64,000 bases of DNA, taken from assembly GCA_037893225.1 (NCBI GenBank), contig JAZGUH010000707.1, positions 124,001-188,000 of the forward strand, in the 5' to 3' direction. Origin of the DNA: Hippasteria phrygiana. Taxonomy: Eukaryota > Echinodermata > Asteroidea > Valvatida > Goniasteridae. The notes beneath the pieces were generated by a model that saw only the letters and a program-made list of their open reading frames with translations, was not told where the DNA came from and made no database searches. Of this stretch, positions 32,116 to 42,522 are shown piece by piece; the first letter of the stretch is position 1; each line of letters opens with the position of its first letter. The translations under genes were made by a program, and so were the position numbers.

Positions 32116-32525
32116 TACATGCAGAAGGTGTGCCACTGCACAGATGCAACGCTATGTGATTTAACAGCTGACATACAAGATGGTTCAAATGATGGAATAA
32201 AAAATCGCGGAATAAATCCCAAAGGTGGTGGCTGTTGGAATAAAAATGAAGAAAATCCACTTTGTCTACGGGTAAACATAAGTTGACCTCGGGATTTCCT
32301 GAGATTTTCTTTACGTTAGTTTCAAACAAAGTTTCCACATGATATCTTTAAGTAGCGTTGTTCAGAGACAAAATGTGCTAAGGCAAAAATGTTTCCATCA
32401 CATAATGCTTAAAAGATTCAGACGTAAATTCAAATTTCTGCCACCGTTCGATTCTTAAAATTGAGTGCCACGTTGTAATATAATCAGGAGAGGCAAGATT
32501 CAAAAAAGACCCATCAACAATGGAG

Positions 32526-33000
32526 TGTAGTGGCCTTTGAACTTTGCCCTATGCAAATTGGTGACGTCACACCAGACACAGACCTGTAGTGGCCTTTGAA
32601 CTTTGCCCTATGCAAATAGGTGACGCTCAGTCAGCCATCTTGTTTTTCTACTCACGCGGTATCAACGTCAAACTTTTATTGTTGCAACCCCTTTTCGCCT
32701 TTCGTTTTCTTGCCAGAAGTTAAGGCAACTGTTGAATAGTGTTACTTGTTTAAGCTTGATTTATCTGACCGTGCAGTGACGGTTATTGAGCGAACTCACC
32801 TCAGTTGAGGGAGACTTTTGCCTTCGATTACGCGAGGCATTTTAACGCGAGTCAACTCGCCCCCGAACTCCACACGCGTTCGCCCCCTTTGACCTACAAC
32901 AACGCGGTCAGACAAGACATCCCTGTTGGCGGCCCAGCGACGAACTCTAGGGTGAGTTGTGGAATTGTTCAGCGTTTATCATATGTAGTGATCTCCTACA
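32526..33000 (+). repeat. 5' LTR
   Basis: 475 bp, starting TGTAGTGG and ending CTCCTACA. Its first 59 bases are tandemly repeated from 32585 with small changes: the first copy carries TGACGTCA, the second TGACGCTCA. No clear TATA box or polyadenylation signal could be assigned. Confidence 0.95.
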
Positions 33001-33002
33001 AT

Positions 33003-33020
33003 TGGTGACCCAGACGTGAT
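33003..33020 (+). promoter_or_regulatory. Primer-binding site, tRNA-Trp type
   Basis: TGGTGACCCAGACGTGAT starts two bases after the 5' LTR. From memory the 3' end of animal tRNA-Trp is complementary to TGGTGACCCCGACGTGA, a match with one difference. This would prime minus-strand DNA synthesis. Confidence 0.75.
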
Positions 33021-33117
33021 AGAGATTCACACCTTCAACATTTGGTGATATTTGAGCCCTACAACTGCTGTTCAAACCTCCATTTTTTTTTCGCACCACC
33101 CCCTTGCAATTTTCAAC

Positions 33118-33891
33118 ATGGCACACGGTGGAACATCCAAGACAATCGACCAGCCAGACATGCCAGAGGACAAGCCACAAATTGGAACTGTATCCATCAA
33201 GCTTCCCCCTTTTTGGCCAGCAGATCCCCTCATCGGGTTTGCGCAAGCGGAGGCACAATTCCTCACCCGAGGAATCAAACGCGAGGACACCAAATTTGCC
33301 CATGTTTTGGCGGCGGTGCAACCCGAGATAATTCAAGAAGTCCGTGACTTGGTGATCACTCCTCCCAAGGACAACCCATACCAAAAACTCAAGGAAGAAA
33401 TGATCCGACGCACGTCTGCCTCTGAACAAAAACGACTGCAGATGCTGCTCACCGAAGAAGAGTTGGGCGACAAAAAACCCTCGCAGTTACTGCGTCGCAT
33501 GCGACAACTGCTCGGTGAACGTTCACTGGAGGAAGGCATTTTCAAGCAGCTCTTCCTGCAACGGCTACCAACAAACGCACAGCTCATCCTCGCTTCTTCC
33601 AGGGACACTGTTCCTCTGGACCAGCTTGCTGCACTTGCAGATCGCATCCTCGAGGTTTACATCCCTCCAGTCAACGCCGTGACTACGCCTTCTTCTTCAT
33701 CATCTGGGGAACTCGCCGAGCTTCGTGAGCAGATCTCAAAACTCACCATGCAAGTGAGCTCCATGCAGTCGCAACTCCGACAGTCTCGCGCCCGTAGCCA
33801 GAGTCGCACTCGCCAACGCAATACCAGCCGTGAGCGTGCATCACCATCTTCTGACTCCGCGACCTCGCAAACACTGTGTTGGTACCACTGA
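33118..33891 (+). CDS. gag: Gag polyprotein of the LTR element, interrupted in the zinc knuckle
   Basis: ATG at 33118 lies in good context (AACATGG) and opens a 257-residue frame; an earlier in-frame Met at 33052 is less likely. Regions in order: N-terminal capsid-like domain (PPFWPADPLIGFAQAEAQF, typical of CsRn1-type Gag), a leucine-rich helical stretch (QLLRRMRQLLGERSLEEG), a predicted coiled coil (LAELREQISKLTMQ), then an Arg/Ser-rich basic run. It ends CWYH immediately before a TGA at 33889. The same frame continues past the stop with FG, then spaced C and PC, the remaining half of a CHCC knuckle. So the TGA cuts the nucleic-acid-binding motif, probably a CpG-type transition. Downstream frameshifting would not be reached by ribosomes in this copy. 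Confidence 0.85.
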   Translation: MAHGGTSKTIDQPDMPEDKPQIGTVSIKLPPFWPADPLIGFAQAEAQFLTRGIKREDTKFAHVLAAVQPEIIQEVRDLVITPPKDNPYQKLKEEMIRRTSASEQKRLQMLLTEEELGDKKPSQLLRRMRQLLGERSLEEGIFKQLFLQRLPTNAQLILASSRDTVPLDQLAALADRILEVYIPPVNAVTTPSSSSSGELAELREQISKLTMQVSSMQSQLRQSRARSQSRTRQRNTSRERASPSSDSATSQTLCWYH

Positions 33892-33947
33892 CGTTTCGGT
33901 GCTGAGGCCCATAAGTGCGTCCAGCCTTGCTCCTACACCGCTCAGCA

Positions 33948-33992
33948 GGGAAACGAGCCCACCAGGGGATAGGCGCGGCGCTTCCACCTGGT
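33948..33992 (+). promoter_or_regulatory. Candidate programmed -1 frameshift signal, gag-pol
   Basis: The heptamer GGGAAAC (33948-33954) is in exactly the required register: in the gag frame it reads G GGA AAC. Six bases later a hairpin can form: ACCAGG (33961-33966) pairs with CCTGGT (33987-33992), extended by GGA/TCC around a bulge. Slipping back one base enters the pol frame, which is open from here to 37160. Such X XXY YYZ sites plus a downstream structure regulate the Gag to Gag-Pol ratio in many retroelements. Confidence 0.7.
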
Positions 33993-36900
33993 ACCCAACC
34001 TGGCCGCCTGTTCTTTATCAATGACTCTCGCCAGAAACGGAAATTCCTAGTAGACACTGGGGCGGTTGTCAGTATCTTCCCACCCAACACAGTCGAAAGG
34101 AAACACCTGTCCACCTTCTCACTGCAGGCTGCAAATGGGACCAGCATACCTACTTATGGGCAAAAGTCGGTGACATTCGACATCGGACTCAGACGCACTT
34201 GTCGCTGGATTTTCTTCCTCGCTGATACACCAACACCAATACTGGGTGCAGACTTTTTGCATCATTACAATCTCCTTGTTGATGTTTCACGACGTCGGCT
34301 AATTGACACCACTACTAACCTCTCGGTTACAGGAAAAGTGGCACCAGAAATGCCCGTCAGCCCCATATTGGTCCAGCCGTCCAGCCAAACCAGGTACGAC
34401 AAAGTTCTGAATGAATTTCCACAAATCACCCAACCGATATGCAAAGACGCACCGGTGCCTCATGATATCACTCATTGCATAGTTACTACAGGACCACCAG
34501 TCACAGCGCGACCCCGTCGTCTAGCTCCAGACCGCCTTGCCATAGCAAAGGAAGAGTTCAACCACATGTTAGACTTAGGCATCATTCGGCCCTCTGACAG
34601 CAATTGGTCCAGTCCTCTCCACATGGTCCCCAAGAAGACACCAGGTGACTGGCGACCATGTGGGGACTACAGAGCCCTGAATCGTGTCACCGTACCGGAT
34701 CGCTATCCCATCGCACATCTCCAGGATTTCGCATCCAATCTCGCAGGCTGTTCAGTCTTCAGCAAAATCGACTTGGTGCGTGCCTACCACCAGATACCGG
34801 TCGACCCTTCAGACATTCACAAAACTGCAATCATCACCCCTTTCGGACTGTATGAGTTCGTCCGCATGCCATTTGGTTTGCGGAACGCCGCCCAGACCTT
34901 CCAGCGCTTTATGGACAAGGTCGTCCGTGGTCTCCCATTCGTGTACGTTTACATGGATGACATCCTTGTCGCCAGCAAGTCACAGGAACAACACGAGGAA
35001 CATCTCCGTCTGCTCTTCAACCGATTACAGCACTACGGAGTTGTAATCAATCCCAGCAAGTGCATCTTTGGGGCATCCCAACTACATTTCCTGGGACATC
35101 ATGTAGACAAGCAGGGTATTCGTCCACTGTCAGAGAAGGTCTCCGCTATCAAGGACTTTCCACAACCTACTTCACTGAAGAAGTTGAGAGGTTTCCTCGG
35201 GCTAGTCAACTTCTACAGGAGATTCATCCCCAACTGTGCTCGCATCCTTGCCCCACTGAACGACCGTCTCGCAACTTACAACAGCCAGCCTCGCAAGCTT
35301 CTCGCTTGGACACCTGCTCACCAACAGGCCTTCCAAGACATCAAGGCAGCCCTTTCCAGTGCTACACTGCTGGTTCACCCCGACACAAACCTGCCGTTGA
35401 GTCTCATGGTGGATGCGTCTGACACTGCGGTTGGCGGGGTCCTTCAGCAAGGTAACCCTGGAGAGGGTCAACCCATTGCTTTCTTCTCACAGAAGCTCAC
35501 AGCAGCAGAGTCACGATACAGCGTTTTCGGTCGAGAGCTCCTTGCAGTGTACCTGACCATACGACACTTTAGACACATGCTTGAAGGACGTCGGTTCTGT
35601 GTCTTCACTGACCACAAACCACTTACTCGCGCTCTGCATTCCCGGCCCGATCGACATTCTCCTCGTGAGATCCGTCATTTGGACTATATCTCACAGTACA
35701 CCTCAGACATCCGACACATCAAGGGCACCGATAATGTAGTCGCTGATGCACTGTCCCGTCCTGATGTCAGCTCAATCTTTGAGGACACGATCGATTTCAC
35801 ACAGATCGCTGCCGACCAGAAGGGGCATGAAGAGATAGCAGGCTTACTAAGTTCCGCTTCCAGCCTCGTCCTCAAGAACCTCCCGCTTCCCACAACCGAC
35901 GGCACTATACTCTGTGACGTCTCCACCGGCAACCCTCGTCCAGTCGTCCCCAAGAGACACAGACGGCCAGTATTCAATGCCATCCATGGACTATCCCACC
36001 CTGGCGCCAAAGCTACAGTGAAACTCATCACAGCTCGCTATTTGTGGCCAGGTGTTAAGCGTGATGTCCGACAATGGGCTCGTGCGTGTTCTCCTTGCCA
36101 ACGGTCGAAGGTTCATCGACATACCAAAGCACCACTTGGCACCTTTCAGACGCCTGATGCCCGTTTCCAACACATCCATATCGACCTTGTTGGACCACTG
36201 CCCACATCAAACGGTCATTCATATCTCCTCACCTGCATCGATAGATACACACGATGGCCAGAGGCAATCCCTATCAGTGATATCACAGCAGAGACTGTCG
36301 CTAAGGCACTCATGGACAGATGGGTTTCTGTTTTTGGAACCCCAGCAACCATTACCACCGATAGGGGACGTCAATTCGAGTCGGAGCTGTTCAGCAACCT
36401 CACAAGACTGCTGGGCACTACCCGCACCAGAACTACATCCTACCACCCCCAGGCCAACGGTATTGTCGAACGCTTCCATCGTCAGCTCAAGGCATCACTG
36501 AAGTCCCACCTCGACCCTTCACGATGGACCGAATACCTCCCCATCACGCTGCTAGGCCTTCGTGCCACCATCAAATCTGACATTGGTTGCTCTCCAGCAG
36601 AACTAGTGTACGGTACTACCTTGCGTCTTCCGGGCCAGTTTGTTGCTCCATCCAACGATACCACCTCGCTGGACTCCGGCTCATTCGTGGACCGCCTCAA
36701 ACATCACATGTCTCAACTTTCACCAACAAAGACACGTGTCACACGAAGTACCGTTCACATCCCTAAAGACCTTAAAACATGCACCCATGCTTATGTTCGC
36801 TGTGACGCCGTCCGCAAACCCTTGCAACCGCCATACAACGGACCCTATCTCGTACTTCGACGCAGAGACAAGTTTTTCACCTTGTCCATTGCCAACAAGC

Positions 36901-37160
36901 GTGAGCAAATCAGCATCGATCGCTTAAAGGTGGCGTACACGGATGATAATCATGACGAGAGTACTACCACCCCAGATTTCTTCGGTGCTCAACCACCCAT
37001 TCCAATCCCGCCTGCACGCACGACCACACCCTCACCGTCACCTGCACCAACGCCAACACATCCAGCGACACCTGCAACACCACCTGTCTCCAAGACAACT
37101 AGATCAGGTCGTCACGTCCGTTGGCCAAGGCGTTATGTGGAATTCATCAACATTGACTGA
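33954..37160 (+). CDS. pol: Pol polyprotein: protease, reverse transcriptase, RNase H, integrase
   Basis: Uninterrupted frame, -1 relative to gag. Counting from 33915 the domains are: aspartic protease with [10 protein letters not shown] at ~45 and ILGADFL at ~108; reverse transcriptase with [15 protein letters not shown] and the active site YMDD at ~346; RNase H with LMVDASD at ~498, GRELLAV and FTDHKPL; integrase with an HHCC finger (HGLSHPG...ARACSPCQ) at ~690 and the DD35E triad in [14 protein letters not shown] and NGIVERFHR (~755-850). The C-terminal tail is Pro/Thr-rich with [13 protein letters not shown] and no chromodomain. The domain order RT-RH-IN is Ty3/Gypsy. All catalytic residues that I can check are intact. 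Confidence 0.95.
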   Translation, partial: RAHQGIGAALPPGTQPGRLFFINDSRQKRKFLVDTGAVVSIFPPNTVERKHLSTFSLQAANGTSIPTYGQKSVTFDIGLRRTCRWIFFLADTPTPILGADFLHHYNLLVDVSRRRLIDTTTNLSVTGKVAPEMPVSPILVQPSSQTRYDKVLNEFPQITQPICKDAPVPHDITHCIVTTGPPVTARPRRLAPDRLAIAKEEFNHMLDLGIIRPSDSNWSSPLHMVPKKTPGDWRPCGDYRALNRVTVPDRYPIAHLQDFASNLAGCSVFSKIDLVRAYHQIPVDPSDIHKTAIITPFGLYEFVRMPFGLRNAAQTFQRFMDKVVRGLPFVYVYMDDILVASKSQEQHEEHLRLLFNRLQHYGVVINPSKCIFGASQLHFLGHHVDKQGIRPLSEKVSAIKDFPQPTSLKKLRGFLGLVNFYRRFIPNCARILAPLNDRLATYNSQPRKLLAWTPAHQQAFQDIKAALSSATLLVHPDTNLPLSLMVDASDTAVGGVLQQGNPGEGQPIAFFSQKLTAAESRYSVFGRELLAVYLTIRHFRHMLEGRRFCVFTDHKPLTRALHSRPDRHSPREIRHLDYISQYTSDIRHIKGTDNVVADALSRPDVSSIFEDTIDFTQIAADQKGHEEIAGLLSSASSLVLKNLPLPTTDGTILCDVSTGNPRPVVPKRHRRPVFNAIHGLSHPGAKATVKLITARYLWPGVKRDVRQWARACSPCQRSKVHRHTKAPLGTFQTPDARFQHIHIDLVGPLPTSNGHSYLLTCIDRYTRWPEAIPISDITAETVAKALMDRWVSVFGTPATITTDRGRQFESELFSNLTRLLGTTRTRTTSYHPQANGIVERFHRQLKASLKSHLDPSRWTEYLPITLLGLRATIKSDIGCSPAELVYGTTLRLPGQFVAPSNDTTSLDSGSFVDRLKHHMSQLSPTKTRVTRSTVHIPKDLKTCTHAYVRCDAVRKPLQPPYNGPYLVLRRRDKFFTLSIANKREQISIDRLKVAYTDDNHDESTTTPDFFGAQPPIPIPPARTTTPSPSPAPTPTHPATPATPPVSKTTRSGRHVRWPRRYVEFINID

Positions 37161-37217
37161 ACCTTACTCAAAATTCTCTATCGATGGTTCATCACCTTTT
37201 TATCACTTTCACCATCT

Positions 37218-37230
37218 GGGAGGGGGCTGA
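37218..37230 (+). promoter_or_regulatory. Polypurine tract
   Basis: GGGAGGGGGCTGA directly precedes the 3' LTR, the usual place for the plus-strand primer. Confidence 0.75.
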
Positions 37231-37704
37231 TGTAGTGGCCTTTGAACTTTGCCCTATGCAAATTGGTGACGTCACACCAGACACAGACCTGTAGTGGCCT
37301 TTGAACTTTGCCCTATGCAAATAGTGACGCTCAGTCAGCCATCTTGTTTTTCTACTCACGCGGTATCAACGTCAAACTTTTATTGTTGCAACCCCTTTTC
37401 GCCTTTCGTTTTCTTGCCAGAAGTTAAGGCAACTGTTGAATAGTGTTACTTGTTTAAGCTTGATTTATCTGACCGTGCAGTGACGGTTATTGAGCGAACT
37501 CACCTCAGTTGAGGGAGACTTTTGTCTTCGATTACGCGAGGCATTTTAACGCGAGTCAACTCGCCCCCGAACTCCACACGCGTTTGCCCCCTTTGACCTA
37601 CAACAACGCGGTCAGACAAGACATCCCTGTTGGCGGCCCAGCGACGAACTCTAGGGTGAGTTGTGGAATTGTTCAGCGTTTATCATATGTAGTGATCTCC
37701 TACA
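37231..37704 (+). repeat. 3' LTR
   Basis: 474 bp, TGTAGTGG to CTCCTACA. It has the same internal 59-bp duplication as the 5' LTR. Differences: one missing G near 37326 and two C/T changes near 37525 and 37585. Flanked on the right by GGAG. Confidence 0.95.
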
Positions 37705-37746
37705 GGAGCATCAAATAAGCCAAATTATCTGAAAGGGCAGACTTAC

Positions 37747-37961
37747 AGTTTCCAAGATTTCTTAGCGACGCAGTGGCACCAGAATGCATCTAGCAGCATA
37801 AGAACGACAAATCCACCATACGTGTAGACCGGCCACATACGGTACTCAGTGCCAACCGCATCCAGCACGCACAACACACACGCACCAGCATGCACAGCAA
37901 ATAGAAGACGGGCCATCATGCCCTTCAAGAAAGCGAATGAAAATATTGTCTCCTTAGCCAT
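37747..37961 (-). CDS. TMEM26-like protein B, exon 1 (start)
   Basis: ATG at 37961 is in strong context (GATATGG). It encodes MAKETIFSFAFLKGMMARLL, a first membrane segment (LLFAVHAGACVLC), a short luminal loop and a second segment (WPVYTYGGFVVLMLLDAFW), ending KKSWK and a split Leu at AACT|GTAAGT (phase 2). The join WK-L-FSPTV with exon 2 mirrors the vertebrate pattern. An upstream in-frame Met at 37997 is less favoured. The 3' LTR of the retrotransposon ends at 37704, only ~40 bp into the following intron. Confidence 0.85.
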
Positions 37962-38034
37962 ATCTGGAACCGTGTTGCAACTATACTTATTCGTCACTAC
38001 TGGACTGTATCTTGAACTGTATATCCCGCCCTAG

Positions 38035-39432
38035 CACCCTCGTTCTGTGGGAAGTTTTTACCGGGTTCAAAGTGAAAGTACATTTATAACAGCGTGCCAG
38101 TTGGACATTAATTCATACCAAAAAGTTAAATTTTAACAATATTCAGGCACTGAAGAAGCGGGCCCCTCTATTGTGCCCGCTTATCGTTTACACGATATGT
38201 GCATATGTCATATTGTTAATTTTAGTTAGTCTTTAAAGTGCTACCTTCAATATTTATCTGTATCTACATTGTGTAGCTGACTAACACGGCTGTAAACAAT
38301 TTCGTGCAACTTACTTGTCAGTAACCCCATTTGCAACTTCTACGGGCATAGGAACATACAGTGAATTTTAACTGGCGTAGATTTGCCGAGCTCTCAGTGA
38401 AATCAAATTCTTAGGCCTACAGGGCTAAATAAATCCATTCTTTTTCAATGGACAAATTTCCAAGTTTTTGCCGTTCTATTTTGATCAGCACTCAGTATTT
38501 ATATAGGCCCTAACAGCTTTTTAATAATAATTACATAGTACGTTTGTCTATGAAACTAAAGTTCAACAGATTATGTTATTCTCTATTATATGATATTATA
38601 TTATTTTGACTCAGAAAGAACTTGTTTAAGTCGAAACATTAGACCAGCTAATTTTGTTGATCTGTATATTTCAGGTCAATCCAGCCAGTTACCAGTTTGC
38701 AACAGTTTAATATATTTTCATGTATTATTGGTTTTTCAGGCCAATTTGCCAATTTTTCTGATCATTTTCGTTATTCGTCAATTTCAACCTGAATTGAATA
38801 AGCCGGGCGTTAAAATGAAAGAACATTTTGTGAAATTGGCAGGGAAAAGTTTGTGAAATTGGCCCGGAAAACCAATATTAGGGCACTCTTTTATTATTCC
38901 CTACTGCACAACAAAGTGAACTTGGTACTAAAACGTCTTGATAGTTCTGAAACAATGATAATCTCAGAGCATTAACGATGCTGATGCAATTTTGTCTTTT
39001 TGTAGTGTATGAGTGTTTAGACAGCAAAACCCTGACGTGCCCCGCCCACAAAAATGCACATTACTAGCTATGACATCATCGGCAGTAAATCAAAATTGTG
39101 CTTGCCACGCCCCTCATAATACACAGACTCCTGGCATCAGTAGGCTATGCAGTATTACGTTTGTGCACGGATGATGATCTAACCAGGCATTATGGGCCTG
39201 GCAAGCAATGCTTTGTACGGTCATCCTCTAGGAAAATTCGATCTCCATGCAGGCACTGCTATTATATGAAGAGGAAGGCATCAAAGAATGACAGGTGGCG
39301 TTTCGTAATATGTCACGTGAGTGGTTAATCAAACTGAATCCACCTGCGGATCCGGGGGAGAAGGCCACGTCTCCAACCAAAAACTAAAGAAAAACAGTAA
39401 TACAATTCTTTTTTAAATGCCAGACTCAACAA
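38035..39432. other. Region upstream of TMEM26-like B, no gene seen apart from a small MITE
   Basis: This would contain the promoter of TMEM26-like B, but no TATA or initiator could be assigned. A fragment near 38620-38710 (CCAGCTAATTTTGTTGAT, GGTCAATCCAGCCAGTT) matches 2860-2940 as a dispersed repeat. The MITE at 38723-38879 is listed separately. Confidence 0.4.
38723..38879. mobile_element. 157-bp miniature of the GGTTTTCCCGGCCAATTT family
   Basis: The left end TATTGGTTTTTCAGGCCAATTT and right end AAATTGGCCCGGAAAACCAATA are inverted. The inner piece TTTCTGATCATTTTCGTTATT matches the right end of the long copies. It looks like an internally deleted derivative of the 1.1-kb elements at 20572 and 41011. 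Confidence 0.6.
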
Positions 39433-39992
39433 GACTAACGGCTACGGCTTCGGCTGTTGCTAAGAGGTTGCTAAGGGCAGCCATGTTGACGTCTAAAGCG
39501 GACCTCACACCAAAACATGGTTTTTACGGACGTCCACGGACGTCCACGGATGTTCCTTTTTACGGCAGCGTTGCGATTTTCTGAGCAAAATCGTGAACAC
39601 CCGGGAGAGGATTTTCTGGTTACGTTGGTACAAAGGGTTCTTACGACTTCTGACGGTTGCGTAACGGGGACGTGACGGTAGCGTCATGGTTCACCTCCCG
39701 ATTCCCTACGGACCCTCGCGATTGCGTACCGGTTGCGTGCGGGTTCCGTCCGGAACCCTACGGAGGAAATACGGTGGCGTTGAGGATATCCCCGATTCAC
39801 GACCCCTCCCGGACGCTTAAGGATCCATACGAATGCTCCAGGAAGCGTTGAGGATGTCCCAGGTGCTACAAGGAATGCTCCCGGTTGTGCACGATTTTTT
39901 CACTGCAACGCCGCCGTAAACGTCGTAACGACCCCGTAAGGCCGGTGTGAGGGCGACTTTAGCAACAGCCGAATTCAGACACGGCCTTAGTC
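39433..39992. mobile_element. GC-rich element with TTCGGCTGTTGCTAA termini and ACGG word cluster
   Basis: The ends are inverted: GACTAACGGC...TTCGGCTGTTGCTAA at the left and its complement ending 39992. An inner inverted pair CCTCACACC / GGTGTGAGG lies at 39502 and 39944. The ~450-bp interior is rich in short ACGG/CCGT-containing words, such as repeated CGGACGTCCA. No long open frame with family resemblance. The termini suggest a non-autonomous DNA transposon of unusual composition. Confidence 0.6.
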
Positions 39993-40702
39993 ACCGAATG
40001 ATCCACTGTTGGAAATGTGCCCAGTGAAAGACCACCATCGTCAGAGACAGTCATCCCGCTCTATCAAATTATTTTTGTAGCGGGAAACAATGAAATAATA
40101 ATATTAATTATTTAAAACGCTTTCCTTGTAAAAATCACATTTCAAAGCTCTGCACAATCATTACACATTAACAATTACACGAAAATCAAAACACAAAAGG
40201 TAACTGAGAACACAAATGAGTCTTAAGAAATGACTCAAAATATCAAAAGTTTGTGCAGAACGGAGTGCAGCCGTTAGGCTATTCCTCAAACGTTGAACAC
40301 ATACTAAAATTGTTCCGGATACTTTTTTGGGGGAAATTCTGGGCTGGGTATGTGCCGTTGGATCCCAATAACTGTTGCTATGGATACACCGGTGACGGAA
40401 TCGGAAATCCCCCAATCAAATAGCACGGCAGCATAAACAAACAGTAAATATCAGGGTTATCATGATAATACTGAAGTAGTTTTACCATACGCGAAGTGTT
40501 GGAAAAAGATCATCTGTTTGTATAGAAGACTGCATCTATCCTCCATATTGGCATTTGTTCCTATATTACGGCTAAAACTGCACAATCTGTGTAAACCAAC
40601 TACTCAATAAATTTTCCTCCGAAAAATGTCCCTCCGCTAATTCCATGCGCATAAGAGGTCACTAAAAGTTGATACTTGAGACAAATCATACAAATGAGAA
40701 TA

Positions 40703-41003
40703 TTTAAAGGGAAACATTGCCTTCGAGGCCCCAACTGGTTTACAAAAAGCGTTGTCCTTAATTTGAAGTTCTATTGTTCGAAATATCATTTAAAAGTAGA
40801 ACTTAATAATGTACATTACCATGCCTTGCAAATGCACCGTTTGTCTGAATATCATTGACGAAAATCCATTCGGGACGCCATTTTGGTTCGCAAAAGTTAG
40901 ATTGTTGGAAAATTTGAACATTCCGGGTTGTGCCTTTGGCCTGTAGCGCTTTGGTTGCGTACCGGCTGCACTTTGTGCGGCGCCAGTCTGAATGTCTTGA
41001 CGT
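40703..41003. repeat. Dispersed repeat, ACATTGCCTTGGA family, TTAA-flanked copy
   Basis: TTAAAGGGAAACATTGCC opens the unit. It shares AAAAAGCGTTGTCCTTAA, GTTCGCAAAAGTTAGATTG and GCGTACCGGCTGC with 27836-28108. It is followed directly by the terminal-inverted-repeat element at 41011. Confidence 0.6.
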
Positions 41004-41010
41004 CAGGTAA

Positions 41011-42185
41011 ATATAGGTTTTCCCGCCCAATTTCACCATGTGTTCGTTCATTTTAACGCCTGGCTCATTCAGTTTAGATTGAAATTGAATGATCACGCAG
41101 ATAGTCATTAGACAATCAAAAAATATTCATTCGAATTCACTATCCGAGCATTCTATCGTCTTTTAGCTTCACTCGTGCCTGTAAAAGATGCATTCAAATT
41201 AAATGTATCGTTGTTCGTTCAATTTTGTCTGGACCAGCATGCAGTGAGGGGTTGATCGGTCATTCTTTTTCATTAATGGGCAAACATATTTCACCTTTTT
41301 TCAAGCATCTTTTTCTGCATGTCTGTATTTCTATAAAAGTCTGAGTTATCTCAACGTAAATCATACATGACGTCTTCAATCTGTAGATGCACACCTCTCT
41401 TTCTTAACTAAGTCTTCAGACAGATAAGATGGCGAGCCTACGGGAGGGAAGGTGTGATCGTCTAATGAAATGACCCAAGAAAACAAATTACCCAATAGAG
41501 AAGTGTTTCCGATGGTACAACCATTGCCAAACATACATGCCCCGATGTCTTGCACATGAAGAGATCGATGGGTGAATCAGAACGAAAAGGAACAGCAAAC
41601 TAAGTTACAAGTTAAAGGATTCATAAACATGTCAACATACAGATGCCCCTAATTTCTTTGGTCAAACTTTAAAACAGTGAAAAAGAAAGTTCCTTAGCCC
41701 TTTTCATTTCATTAGTTTGTTACATCATCCACCCCTCATATCAGTTCAGATGTTACAATATACATGTTACAGAATTTTCCATTATCAAATTTTGCAATTT
41801 TTTTATAAAACCTCAGAAGACATTAGGAAAATATATCAATTTAAAGATCCTATTAATTTGAATGACCTTTTGATGAAAATGATTGCCCATAAACGAATAA
41901 GAAAAGAAAAGCATGGTCATACGTCATACGCACACCGACGTTCGCTAATTTGAATGCTTCAACCGTTAAAGGATGTCACAAAACTCAATTTAAGAATGCA
42001 ACAAATGAAGTCTTGAATGCGCCGAAACGAAAACGATCTTGGTTGCTTAAAAATCGAAACTGAATGCCCAAACAGTGAAAAAGAAACCTTAACTTGATCA
42101 GATGTGTAAAAACCACGCGAATTTGAATGACCAACAACGAAAATGATCAGAAAAATTTACAAATTGGCCGGGAAAACCTATATTA
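41011..42185. mobile_element. Terminal-inverted-repeat element, GGTTTTCCCGGCCAATTT family, copy 2
   Basis: Ends ATATAGGTTTTCCCGCCCA and GGCCGGGAAAACCTATAT are inverted. The body is collinear with 20572-21675, with small indels. Its last ~155 bases are also copied in the inverted duplication at ~26560-26715. It lies just upstream of the UNC93-like start and would form part of that gene's 5' flank. Confidence 0.65.
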
Positions 42186-42522
42186 TACATTGTGGTATAA
42201 TTTTTACAATTAGACGTTGGAAATAGGCTAGGTTACAAACCAAAGAGATGAAAGTTTGGGGATGTCAGGGTAATGTCGTTAACCTTTTGTCCTGGCTGCG
42301 CCGGTGACAGAATCGGGAATCCCCCTATCCGATACCATAGTATCATTTAGTAAACTGTGTATACATTGGAATGCGAGCATAGGTTTTTTTGCATTATGTA
42401 TAAATATAAGACCTACACATCTGTTCTGTTTGTTCATAACATCTGAGATTGACACGATATTCACGGGCCTCTGCTCGAAGTTCAAAACAGTCAGGGACTG
42501 CCTACTTCCAGCCGCAGTATCA

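Larger units (their letters stand above)
32526..37704 (+). mobile_element. Ty3/Gypsy LTR retrotransposon, CsRn1-like, ~5.2 kb
   Basis: A full-length element: LTR, tRNA-primed start site, gag, frameshift signal, pol, polypurine tract, LTR. It is flanked by a 4-bp duplication GGAG (32522-32525 and 37705-37708). The CHCC-type Gag zinc knuckle, a primer site matching tRNA-Trp and a 4-bp target duplication are together the known traits of the CsRn1 clade. LTRs differ by two substitutions and one indel over ~474 bp, so insertion was recent. It sits in intron 1 of TMEM26-like gene B, antisense to it. An in-frame stop in gag makes this copy defective as it stands. Confidence 0.95.

Noticed and set aside
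33052..33117. Earlier in-frame Met for gag
   Set aside because: The context is weaker, and the residues between it and the Met at 33118 do not look like the start of a Gag protein.
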